Positions 1 through 5,149 of a stretch of DNA of 5,149 nt are shown piece by piece. This stretch comes from Lachnospiraceae bacterium (GTDB lineage Bacteria > Bacillota > Clostridia > Lachnospirales > Lachnospiraceae). The translations under genes were made by a program, and so were the position numbers. Position 1 is the first letter of the stretch; every line of letters begins with the position of its first letter. The notes under the pieces are model-generated. The model had not been told where the DNA came from. It saw nothing but the letters and a program-made list of their open reading frames with translations, and did not search any database. The DNA lies in the NCBI GenBank assembly GCA_017959525.1, contig JAGDAL010000336.1, forward strand, positions 1 to 5,149, read 5' to 3'.

Positions 1-16
1 ACCCTGCCTTCCAAAA

Positions 17-32
17 GCCCGTAACCACGGGC
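17..32. repeat. Short perfect inverted repeat (6-bp stem, 4-nt loop)
   Basis: GCCCGT (17-22) and ACGGGC (27-32) pair perfectly around AACC. No T-tract follows on either strand, so it does not look like an intrinsic terminator. If the leftward promoter at 64-92 is real, this hairpin would lie in the 5' leader of the gene to the left, between its start of transcription and its ribosome binding site. It may be incidental. Confidence 0.35.
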
Positions 33-42
33 GTCAATACTC

Positions 43-56
43 CGAATTCGTTTTCG
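43..56. promoter_or_regulatory. Putative LacI-family operator, site 1
   Basis: The 14-mer CGAATTCGTTTTCG is an imperfect palindrome with a central CG step, the geometry known for LacI/GalR-family operators. Its right half GTTTTCG is identical to that of site 2 (67-80) and of site 3 (214-227) read on the minus strand. Its centre is 24 bp from site 2. It would lie immediately downstream of the start predicted for the leftward promoter, a classic repressor position. The cognate regulator is not in the window. Confidence 0.45.
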
Positions 57-63
57 TGACTTT

Positions 64-92
64 ATTCTAAATCGTTTTCGTATCGATTGCAA
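64..92 (-). promoter_or_regulatory. Possible leftward sigma-A promoter for a gene beyond the left edge
   Basis: Read on the minus strand, TTGCAA (92 to 87, 4 of 6 matches to the -35 consensus) is followed after exactly 17 bp by TAGAAT (69 to 64, 5 of 6 matches to the -10 consensus). The -10 hexamer is the same as that of the rightward promoter. Transcription would start near 57, and operator-like site 1 (43-56) would then lie right at the start of the transcript while site 2 (67-80) would overlap the core promoter. The -35 match is modest, so this is a reasoned candidate rather than a secure call. Confidence 0.35.
67..80. promoter_or_regulatory. Putative LacI-family operator, site 2
   Basis: The 14-mer CTAAATCGTTTTCG has the same right half (GTTTTCG) and central CG as site 1, and a left half that is 5 of 7 identical to the ideal complement CGAAAAC. 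It sits 24 bp from site 1 centre to centre, a little over two helical turns. It overlaps the proposed leftward promoter. It is the weakest of the three copies on its left side. Confidence 0.4.
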
Positions 93-94
93 TC

Positions 95-114
95 TCCGAA
101 ACTCATGTTTCGGA
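95..114. repeat. Perfect 8-bp inverted repeat between the two proposed promoters
   Basis: TCCGAAAC (95-102) and GTTTCGGA (107-114) are perfect complements around TCAT. The half-site CGAAAC resembles that of the three 14-mers but with a 4-bp spacer instead of a directly abutted centre. A T6 run (122-127) follows on the plus strand, but 7 nt separate it from the stem, which is poor for an intrinsic terminator. It could be a binding site for a dimeric regulator or a weak rightward terminator of something upstream; the former fits the context better. Confidence 0.4.
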
Positions 115-169
115 ACTATCGTTTTTTGTACATGTTGCACTAAAATACCTCCTATCCGCATTTTCTGTA

Positions 170-198
170 TTTACATTTTCGTGCTTTGTATTTAGAAT
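170..198 (+). promoter_or_regulatory. Predicted sigma-A promoter of the cellobiose phosphorylase gene
   Basis: TTTACA (170-175) and TAGAAT (193-198) each match the sigma-A -35 and -10 consensus at 5 of 6 positions and are separated by the optimal 17 bp. Transcription should start near A205, giving a leader of about 100 nt. A CG-centred palindrome (214-227) lies about 10 to 23 nt into the transcript, where a bound repressor would block initiation or early elongation. AT-rich hexamers nearer the gene (for example TATTAT at 258-263) lack a good -35 partner. Confidence 0.6.
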
Positions 199-213
199 GG
201 GTGCAAAGGAGTG

Positions 214-227
214 CGAAAACGTATTCG
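214..227. promoter_or_regulatory. Putative LacI-family operator, site 3, downstream of the promoter
   Basis: CGAAAACGTATTCG is a near-perfect palindrome: the halves CGAAAAC and GTATTCG are complementary at 6 of 7 positions around a central CG. It resembles the CcpA cre consensus in its core but has C and G instead of T and A at the ends, which suggests a pathway-specific LacI-family regulator rather than CcpA. It begins 15 nt after the -10 hexamer of the rightward promoter. Its reverse complement, CGAATACGTTTTCG, closely matches sites 1 and 2. Confidence 0.5.
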
Positions 228-294
228 TTAGTAACATTCCTTCTCACCCGATGTATCTATTATATTAGTTTTTTATCTTTATATCACCCAGTTT

Positions 295-300
295 GGAGGA
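295..300 (+). promoter_or_regulatory. Ribosome binding site deciding the start of the cellobiose phosphorylase gene
   Basis: GGAGGA lies four bases before the ATG at 305. The frame is also open from an in-frame TTG at 293, but using that codon would place the Shine-Dalgarno sequence inside the gene. Starting at 305 gives the N-terminus [14 protein letters not shown], which matches the usual start of clostridial cellobiose phosphorylases. Confidence 0.9.
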
Positions 301-304
301 AACA

Positions 305-2737
305 ATGAAATTTGGTTACTTTGATGACGAGGCAAAAGAGTACGTCATCACTACGCCGAAGACTCCTTTGCCATGGATCAACTACCTTGGTTCCCAGGAC
401 TACTTCGGTCTTTTTTCCAACACCGCAGGAGGCTATGACTTCTATAAAGATGCCAAGCTTCTTCGACTAACACGTTATCGTTACAACAACTGCCCGCTGG
501 ATAACGGTGGACGCTACTACTATATTAAGGATGGCGACACCATTTGGAATCCCGGCTGGCAGCCAACACAGACTCCGCTTGATTCTTACTCCTGCCGTCA
601 CGGCCTTGGATATTCCGTTATTACCGGTTCCAAGAATGGCGTAGAAGCCAAGTTAGAGGCTTTCGTTCCGGTTGGTGATTCCTGCGAGATCAACCGCATC
701 ACCTTAACCAACGATTCTGATGAAGTGAAGAACTTAGACCTCTTTAGTATGGTTGAGTTCTGCTTGTGGAATGCAGAAGACGATTCCACCAACTTCCAGC
801 GTAACTTCTCTACCGGTGAGGTTGAGGTTATCGGAAGTACCATTTATCACAAGACCGAGTATCGTGAGCGTCGTAATCACTACGCTGTTTACTCTGTAAA
901 CAAGCCGATTGAAGGTTTCGACACCAGTCGTGATGCTTTCGTTGGTGTGTACAACGGTTTCGCTAATCCGGAAGCTGTTTTGGAAGGCAAGAGCCGTAAC
1001 TCCGTTGCTCACGGTTGGGCATTGGTTGGTAGCCACCACCTGAAGGTGACTTTGGCTCCAGGTGCTTGCGAGGATTTCGTATTCGTTCTTGGTTACTGTG
1101 AGAATCCGGTTGACGAGAAGTTCGAAGCTCCTGGCATCATCAATAAGAAGCCGGCCAACGAATTACTTGCAAAATACAAGACTTCCGCACAGGTTGATGC
1201 TGCGTTGGATGACTTACATAATTATTGGAACAAGCTCCTCTCTACCTATCGTGTGGATACCGAGGATGAGAAGTTGAACCGCCTGGTTAACGTATGGAAT
1301 CAGTATCAGTGTATGGTAACCGTCAACATGAGCCGTAGTGCCCGCTACTATGAGCGCGGCATGGGCCGTGGTATGGGATTCCGTGATTCCTGCCAGGATC
1401 TCCTTGGATTCGTTCACCTCATTCCGGAGCGTGCAAGAGAGCGTATCATCGATATTGCGAATACGCAGTTCGAAGATGGTTCTACCTACCATCAGTATCA
1501 GCCGCTTACCAAGAAGGGTAACGCAGCTATCGGCGGTGGCTTCAACGATGATCCGTTGTGGTTAATTGCCTGTGTTAGCGCTTACATTCGCGAGACCGGC
1601 GACTTCTCCATCTCCGATGAGAAGTGTGCAGTTGATAGCGATTTCTCCAAGGCTGTTCCGTTGATGGAGCACTTGGATCGAAGCTTTAGCTACACCACCA
1701 AGAATCGTGGACCACACAAGCTTCCACTCATTGGTCGTGCAGACTGGAACGACTGCCTGAACTTGAACTGCTTCTCTGCAGAGCCGGGCGAGAGCTTCCA
1801 GATTACCGGACCTTCCGAAGGACCGGTTGCTGAATCTGTATTTATTGCAGGTATGTATGTAAAGTACGGCAAGGAATATTCCGATTTGCTTCGCGCAACC
1901 GGCAATACCGCCCGTGCCGATGAAGTCGATGCATTGGTTGCTGATATGACCGCTGCCATCGAAGATGCCGGCTGGGACGGCGAGTGGTTCGTTCGTGCAT
2001 ACGACGCCAACTCCAATCCGGTTGGTAGTCACGTATGTGAAGAAGGCCAGATTTACATCGAGCCTCAGGGTATGTGCGTTATGGCAGGTGTCGGCGTAGA
2101 CAACGGCAAGGCTCAGAAGGCTCTCGACTCCGTTAAGGAGCGCCTGGATACCAAGTACGGTATCGTATTGTTACAGCCTGCTTATACCAAGTATCACTTA
2201 GAGCTGGGCGAGATTTCTTCTTACCCACCTGGATACAAGGAGAACGCCGGAATTTTCTGCCACAACAATCCTTGGATTGCTTGCGCAGAGGCTGTTATGG
2301 GCCACGGCGATCGTGCTTTTGAAGTATTCAAGAAGACCTGCCCGGTATACTTAGAGGAGATCAGCGAGATTCATCGCACCGAGCCTTACGTATACTGCCA
2401 GATGGTTGCCGGATGCGATGCTCCGAGCCACGGCGAAGGCAAGAACTCTTGGTTAACCGGTACCGCAGCTTGGACCTTCACCTGCATCAGCCAGTACCTC
2501 TTAGGTATTCAGCCTACATTGAACGGCTTGCAGTTGAATCCATGTATCCCTCACGATATGAAGGGCTACAAGCTGGATCGTACCTACCGTGGAACCACTT
2601 ACCACATCACCTTCGACAACACCGCAGGTGTGGAGCGCGGCGTGAAGTCCGTTACTGTAGACGGCGCTGCCATCGAAGGCAACATCCTTCCTCTGACCGA
2701 CAAGAAGGAAGTGGAAGTTGTCGTAACCATGGGTTAA
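305..2737 (+). CDS. Cellobiose phosphorylase (glycoside hydrolase family 94)
   Basis: The 810-residue product phosphorolyses cellobiose to alpha-glucose 1-phosphate and glucose (EC 2.4.1.20) in the cytoplasm; no signal peptide or membrane segment is seen. Length and sequence match clostridial cellobiose phosphorylases (about 811 residues) rather than the longer cellodextrin phosphorylases. The family order is an N-terminal beta-sandwich (about 1-270), a helical linker, an (alpha/alpha)6 barrel (about 310-730) and a C-terminal beta domain. Key sites known from the Cellvibrio gilvus enzyme are all present: phosphate ligands Arg344, His653 (FCHNNPW), Thr718 and Gly719 (LTGTAAW); glucose ligands Arg355 and Asp361 (GRGMGFRD); and general acid Asp483 (ADWNDCLN). 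The 122-residue spacing from Asp361 to Asp483 equals that in C. gilvus. Codon choice (AAG, AAC, TTC, CGT/CGC) suggests high expression. It is monocistronic as far as can be seen, with its own promoter and terminator. N,N'-diacetylchitobiose phosphorylase is the main alternative within the family and is less likely given the overall resemblance. Confidence 0.96.
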   Translation: MKFGYFDDEAKEYVITTPKTPLPWINYLGSQDYFGLFSNTAGGYDFYKDAKLLRLTRYRYNNCPLDNGGRYYYIKDGDTIWNPGWQPTQTPLDSYSCRHGLGYSVITGSKNGVEAKLEAFVPVGDSCEINRITLTNDSDEVKNLDLFSMVEFCLWNAEDDSTNFQRNFSTGEVEVIGSTIYHKTEYRERRNHYAVYSVNKPIEGFDTSRDAFVGVYNGFANPEAVLEGKSRNSVAHGWALVGSHHLKVTLAPGACEDFVFVLGYCENPVDEKFEAPGIINKKPANELLAKYKTSAQVDAALDDLHNYWNKLLSTYRVDTEDEKLNRLVNVWNQYQCMVTVNMSRSARYYERGMGRGMGFRDSCQDLLGFVHLIPERARERIIDIANTQFEDGSTYHQYQPLTKKGNAAIGGGFNDDPLWLIACVSAYIRETGDFSISDEKCAVDSDFSKAVPLMEHLDRSFSYTTKNRGPHKLPLIGRADWNDCLNLNCFSAEPGESFQITGPSEGPVAESVFIAGMYVKYGKEYSDLLRATGNTARADEVDALVADMTAAIEDAGWDGEWFVRAYDANSNPVGSHVCEEGQIYIEPQGMCVMAGVGVDNGKAQKALDSVKERLDTKYGIVLLQPAYTKYHLELGEISSYPPGYKENAGIFCHNNPWIACAEAVMGHGDRAFEVFKKTCPVYLEEISEIHRTEPYVYCQMVAGCDAPSHGEGKNSWLTGTAAWTFTCISQYLLGIQPTLNGLQLNPCIPHDMKGYKLDRTYRGTTYHITFDNTAGVERGVKSVTVDGAAIEGNILPLTDKKEVEVVVTMG

Positions 2738-2749
2738 TCTTAAATGACG

Positions 2750-2784
2750 AAAGACCCTCTCAGATTGATGAGAGGGTCTTTTTT
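2750..2784 (+). terminator. Strong intrinsic terminator between the convergent genes
   Basis: A perfect 13-bp stem (AAAGACCCTCTCA at 2750-2762 with its complement at 2769-2781) encloses a 6-nt loop (GATTGA), and a T6 run (2779-2784) follows. It begins 12 nt after the phosphorylase stop codon. The T-run overlaps the stop codon of dusB on the other strand (2783-2785), so the same hairpin is transcribed from both sides. In the leftward direction only TTT then CGTCATTT follows the stem, so termination of the dusB transcript here would be weaker. Confidence 0.93.
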
Positions 2785-3751
2785 ATTCGATGACACTACG
2801 AAACAATGCTTCCAATTCTTCATAGGTCGATACTTCATTCAGTTTGCCGCGTAACCTGGCGGAGTGCTGATAACCGGCCGTATACCAGGCGCTGTGCTTG
2901 CGCATCTCCCGCATGGCGATGTCCTCGCCCTTGAATTCAATCTGCATTCTGGCATGCCGTAAGATCATCTCCACCACTTCTTCCAATGGCGGCTTGCCAA
3001 TGAGTTCGCCGGTCTCGAAATAATGCAGAATCTGATGGAAAATCCATGGATTCCCCTGGGCGCCACGTCCAATCATAAAGCCGTCGCAACCGGTCTCTTT
3101 TTGCATAGCAATCACGTCCTCTGCGGTTAAGAGATCTCCGTTACCGATGACCGGAATGGAGAGGGCTTCCTTCACCTGGCGGATGATGTCCCAGTCTGCC
3201 TTGCCGGAGTAGTATTGCTCACGGGTCCGTCCGTGCACTGCTACGGCGGCCGCTCCGGACTCCTGTGCCACGCGGGCAATCTCGACCGCGTTCACATGCT
3301 CGTCATCTACACCCTTTCGAATCTTCACCGTCACCGGCTTCTTGATCGCTTTTACGGTCTTCTCTACAATCTCGCCTACCAGCTTCGGATTCTTCATCAG
3401 TGCTGAGCCGTCGCCGTTGTTGAAGACCTTCGGCACCGGGCATCCCATGTTGATATCCAAGATATCAAAGGGACGATCCTCAATCTCATGAGCCATCTGG
3501 CTGATACAATCCGGATCAGAGCCAAAGAGCTGTAAGGATACCGGGCGTTCCCGCTCATCCACTTCTAAGAGCTCATTGGTCCGCTTATTGTGGTAAAAGA
3601 GCGCCTTGGCAGAGACCATCTCCATACAGACAAGACCTGCGCCCTGCTCCTTGCACAACAAGCGAAATGGCAGGTCACATACGCCTGCCATTGGTGCCAA
3701 GATTAAATTATTATCCAAAGTTACGTTACCGATGGTTAATTTTTCAATCAT
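2783..3751 (-). CDS. dusB: tRNA-dihydrouridine synthase B
   Basis: This 322-residue FMN enzyme reduces specific uridines in the tRNA D-loop to dihydrouridine using NADPH. The N-terminal TIM barrel (about 1-240) shows the family landmarks: APMAGVCDLPFR (19-30) at the flavin site, DINMGCPVPKV (99-109) with catalytic Cys104, VKIRKG (142-147), VHGRTREQ (172-179), GNGD (203-206) and the phosphate-binding MIGRGAQGNPWIF (226-238). A helical C-terminal domain that contacts tRNA follows (about 240-322). Length is normal for bacterial DusB. It starts 18 nt after the coaX stop; its Shine-Dalgarno-like AGAAAG is weak, so translation may depend partly on ribosomes arriving from coaX. It is the last gene of the minus-strand group in this window. 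In Bacillus subtilis the dus gene lies downstream of coaX on the way to lysS, so the pairing looks ancestral. Another Dus subfamily is possible but less likely. Confidence 0.96.
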   Translation of the reverse strand: MIEKLTIGNVTLDNNLILAPMAGVCDLPFRLLCKEQGAGLVCMEMVSAKALFYHNKRTNELLEVDERERPVSLQLFGSDPDCISQMAHEIEDRPFDILDINMGCPVPKVFNNGDGSALMKNPKLVGEIVEKTVKAIKKPVTVKIRKGVDDEHVNAVEIARVAQESGAAAVAVHGRTREQYYSGKADWDIIRQVKEALSIPVIGNGDLLTAEDVIAMQKETGCDGFMIGRGAQGNPWIFHQILHYFETGELIGKPPLEEVVEMILRHARMQIEFKGEDIAMREMRKHSAWYTAGYQHSARLRGKLNEVSTYEELEALFRSVIE

Positions 3752-3769
3752 AAAAATCTTTCTAACTGC

Positions 3770-4561
3770 TTATCTTTTGGTTTTCTTCTTCGCTGCATCC
3801 TGCTTCTCATAGATGAAGCGAATTCCCTTCAATGTCAGATCCGGATCGTAAACATCGATGCAATCTGTCTCTTTTGCAATCATGCCGCCAAGTCCGCCGG
3901 TGGCAATCACCTTCACATTCTTAAGGCCGGACTCTTCAATCATGTGCTTCACGATATACTCGGTCTGTCCAATCTGGCCGAAGACCAGACCTGCCTGCAT
4001 AGAGGAGATGGTCTCTTTTGCCAAGATGCTCTCCGGACGACGAATCTCGATCTCCGGAAGCTTAGCTGCATCTTCCCACAGGGCCTTAGCGGAAATACGG
4101 ATACCAGGAGCTGTTACTCCTGCAACAAAGGATCCGTCTGCCGTTACCAAATCGTAGGTGGTTGCGGTTCCAAAATCCAATACCAATACCGGTCCGCCGT
4201 AGAGCTCATAAGCGCCGGCTGCATCTACGATACGGTCTGCACCAATCTGCTTCGGATTCTCGGTGGCAATACGAATTCCGGTCTTGATGCCGGCTTCGAT
4301 AATAATCGGTTCAATGTGAAAATACTTGATGATACCGCTGGTCAGAGAATGCATCAGTGCCGGTACAACGGATGCGATGATGGCATCGTTGATATCCTTG
4401 TGCGCGATACCATTCTGCTCCAAAATCTCACTGATAATCATTCCATACTCGTCAGATGTACGGGCTATTCTGGTGGTCATACGGAAGGTGCCCACCAACT
4501 CTTCGCCATTGAATACACCCAAGGTAATATTGGTATTTCCTACATCAACTGCTAATAACAT
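3770..4561 (-). CDS. coaX: Type III pantothenate kinase
   Basis: The 263-residue product phosphorylates pantothenate with ATP to 4'-phosphopantothenate, the first step of coenzyme A synthesis, in the cytoplasm. The ASKHA-fold motifs of type III kinases are all visible: DVGNTN (6-11, ATP phosphate loop), GADR (107-110, with the expected catalytic base Asp109), DFGTATTYD (129-137), GVTAPGI (148-154) and TGGLG (221-225). In this family a monovalent cation is required and coenzyme A does not feedback-inhibit. Length is typical. The ATG follows a strong Shine-Dalgarno sequence (GGAGGAGGT, complement of 4566-4574) with 4 nt between, so the start is secure. It lies 17 nt after the upstream small gene and 18 nt before dusB, consistent with one transcript. 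The C-terminus ends in a lysine-rich tail (AAKKKTKR) that is probably disordered. Confidence 0.97.
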   Translation of the reverse strand: MLLAVDVGNTNITLGVFNGEELVGTFRMTTRIARTSDEYGMIISEILEQNGIAHKDINDAIIASVVPALMHSLTSGIIKYFHIEPIIIEAGIKTGIRIATENPKQIGADRIVDAAGAYELYGGPVLVLDFGTATTYDLVTADGSFVAGVTAPGIRISAKALWEDAAKLPEIEIRRPESILAKETISSMQAGLVFGQIGQTEYIVKHMIEESGLKNVKVIATGGLGGMIAKETDCIDVYDPDLTLKGIRFIYEKQDAAKKKTKR

Positions 4562-4578
4562 CTCTACCTCCTCCGCGC

Positions 4579-4908
4579 TTAGGCTTCCTCGCCCAAGAAG
4601 AACACGCGATAAAACATCTCTAATGACTCAAACAAATCGGCCTTCTCCCGGCGAATCTGCTTCACCTTCAAGACACTTCCGATATCGTCATAGAGTAAAT
4701 CTCCCTCATCCATTGCGGTCTCAATCTGGAGATTACCATCTTCATCGAAGTACAACTCGATGGTGCCGCCTACATCTTCCGTAAACAGAACACACATGAT
4801 TTTCAACTCGTCCTGAATGGAGGATGGAAGGCTTGTAAAGTCCTCTCCCAGATAATATTTTTTCGTATATGCGCTAGAGCCGCATAGAATGATTCGATCC
4901 TGATACAT
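4579..4908 (-). CDS. Small acidic protein of unknown function (DUF6145-like)
   Basis: The product has 109 residues with about 23 acidic and 10 basic side chains and no signal peptide or membrane segment, so it is predicted to be a soluble cytoplasmic protein. It resembles, from memory, the DUF6145 family found in Lachnospiraceae; the family label is tentative. Visible features are an N-terminal segment [14 protein letters not shown] (1-14), a central [17 protein letters not shown] stretch (44-60) that reads like beta-strands joined by an acidic turn, [15 protein letters not shown] (67-81), and a C-terminal amphipathic helix-like segment (about 82-105). AAAGGA (complement of 4916-4921) lies 7 nt before the ATG. 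It starts 21 nt after argF and stops 17 nt before coaX, so it is almost certainly co-transcribed and real. No catalytic motif is recognisable and I assign no function. Confidence 0.85.
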   Translation of the reverse strand: MYQDRIILCGSSAYTKKYYLGEDFTSLPSSIQDELKIMCVLFTEDVGGTIELYFDEDGNLQIETAMDEGDLLYDDIGSVLKVKQIRREKADLFESLEMFYRVFFLGEEA

Positions 4909-4929
4909 AATTTTATCCTTTGCTAATTC

Positions 4930-5149
4930 TTATCGAGACATGGTGGCGTACATGATTGCCTTAATGGAATGCATGCGGTTCTCCGCCTCGTCGAAGACTA
5001 CCGAATGCTTACTCTCAAAAATCTCGTCGGTGACTTCCATCTCTGCAAGTCCGAACTTCTCATAAATCTGCTTACCAATGGTGGTGTCCAGGTCATGGAA
5101 CGCCGGTAAACAATGCATGAAGATAGCATCTGACTTGGCATAGGAAAAA
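4930..5149 (-). CDS. argF: Ornithine carbamoyltransferase, C-terminal fragment cut by the window edge
   Basis: Seventy-two C-terminal residues are visible; the remaining roughly 250 lie beyond the right edge, so this is truncation by the window and not a broken gene. The enzyme joins carbamoyl phosphate and ornithine to give citrulline in arginine synthesis. The signature HCLPAFHD (5115 down to 5092) contains the active-site cysteine that contacts ornithine, and EVTDEIFES and [12 protein letters not shown] follow as in the Escherichia coli enzyme, the latter including the arginine that helps bind carbamoyl phosphate. An internal ATG at 5118 is not the start, because the frame continues upstream as [10 protein letters not shown], typical of this family. 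The catabolic enzyme ArcB is very similar and cannot be excluded from the C-terminus alone; the lack of arc genes nearby favours ArgF weakly. The gene is followed after 21 nt by the small acidic protein gene. Confidence 0.92.
   Translation of the reverse strand, partial: FSYAKSDAIFMHCLPAFHDLDTTIGKQIYEKFGLAEMEVTDEIFESKHSVVFDEAENRMHSIKAIMYATMSR

Larger units (their letters stand above)
1..304. other. Non-coding regulatory region upstream of the cellobiose phosphorylase gene
   Basis: This 304-base stretch is AT-rich, stop-rich in most frames, and holds no gene I can support. It contains a rightward sigma-A-like promoter (170-198), a possible leftward one (64-92), three related 14-bp CG-centred imperfect palindromes (43-56, 67-80, 214-227), a perfect 8-bp inverted repeat (95-114) and a 6-bp hairpin (17-32). 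The layout resembles a divergent sugar-utilisation control region with a second gene starting beyond the left edge. On the minus strand a GGAAGG sequence (12 down to 7) lies about 6 nt from the edge, where a ribosome binding site for such a gene would be expected. This reading is inference; only the motifs themselves are seen. Confidence 0.6.

Noticed and set aside
1..70. Short plus-strand open frames running in from the left edge and stopping at 59 or 70, as a possible end of an upstream gene
   Set aside because: The fragments (about 18 to 22 residues) resemble no family I recognise, and no terminator with an adjacent T-tract follows. Too short to call.
95..127. Intrinsic terminator formed by the 95-114 hairpin and T6 run
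   Set aside because: Seven bases lie between the stem and the T-run, and no gene ends just upstream within the window.
1..140. Minus-strand open frame from a GTG at 140 to the left edge, preceded by AGGAGGT (153 to 147) at a 6-nt spacing
   Set aside because: The translation is extremely arginine- and lysine-rich and uses AGA, CGA and CGG codons that the genes here mostly avoid. It also runs across the operator-like repeats that create those codons, and 46 codons without a stop can occur by chance. It would become interesting if the frame continues as a recognisable protein beyond the edge.
214..227. Reading site 3 as a CcpA cre element
   Set aside because: The core AA-N-CG fits, but the conserved outer T and A of the cre consensus are replaced by C and G, and the sister sites share that change. 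A different LacI-family protein is more likely, though CcpA binding is not excluded.
1562..2032. 156-codon minus-strand open frame opposite the phosphorylase gene
   Set aside because: It is antisense to the catalytic domain, which contains the intact active-site residues, and is a by-product of that gene's codon bias.
2413..2793. 126-codon plus-strand frame overlapping the end of the phosphorylase gene and the terminator
   Set aside because: It is a shifted frame of the phosphorylase C-terminus, its translation is arginine- and histidine-rich, and it runs through the terminator hairpin.
3944..4555. 203-codon plus-strand open frame opposite coaX
   Set aside because: It lies wholly antisense to coaX, whose family motifs are unambiguous, and its translation shows no domain or composition typical of a real protein. 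No ribosome binding site was evident.
4326..4784. 152-codon plus-strand open frame spanning the coaX and small acidic protein genes
   Set aside because: It crosses the boundary of two well-supported minus-strand genes, and its proline- and arginine-rich tail is typical of an antisense artefact.
1..5149. Search for CRISPR arrays, tRNA or rRNA genes, insertion-sequence ends, toxin-antitoxin pairs and other accessory systems
   Set aside because: Nothing in the sequence supports any of these; almost all of the window past 304 is filled by five ordinary genes.

Overview
The window looks like a chromosomal segment of a Clostridia member, most likely Lachnospiraceae. This is judged from protein resemblance (a GH94 enzyme very close to clostridial cellobiose phosphorylases), from a small acidic protein of a type I associate with that family, and from strong AGGAGG-type ribosome binding sites. 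No similarity search was possible.

Layout. Positions 1-304 are non-coding and hold what looks like a regulatory region. Positions 305-2737 (+) encode an intact GH94 cellobiose phosphorylase. A strong hairpin terminator (2750-2784) separates it from a convergent minus-strand group. In transcription order, from right to left, that group is the C-terminal end of ornithine carbamoyltransferase (argF, cut by the right edge), a 109-residue uncharacterised protein, type III pantothenate kinase (coaX) and tRNA-dihydrouridine synthase (dusB). The gaps are 21, 17 and 18 nt, as expected of one operon; its promoter lies outside the window.

How the genes work together. The cellobiose phosphorylase is cytoplasmic and splits imported cellobiose with phosphate into glucose 1-phosphate and glucose, saving one ATP per disaccharide. 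Its leader carries a good sigma-A promoter (TTTACA-17-TAGAAT) with a LacI-family-like 14-bp operator just downstream. Two related 14-mers lie near the left edge, on top of a possible leftward promoter, so a co-regulated divergent gene may start just outside the window. The minus-strand genes are housekeeping (arginine/citrulline synthesis, coenzyme A synthesis, tRNA modification) and share position rather than pathway.

I found no exotic defence, mobile or RNA system. The least explained items are the repeated operator-like sites with possible paired divergent promoters, and the conserved-looking small acidic protein between argF and coaX.
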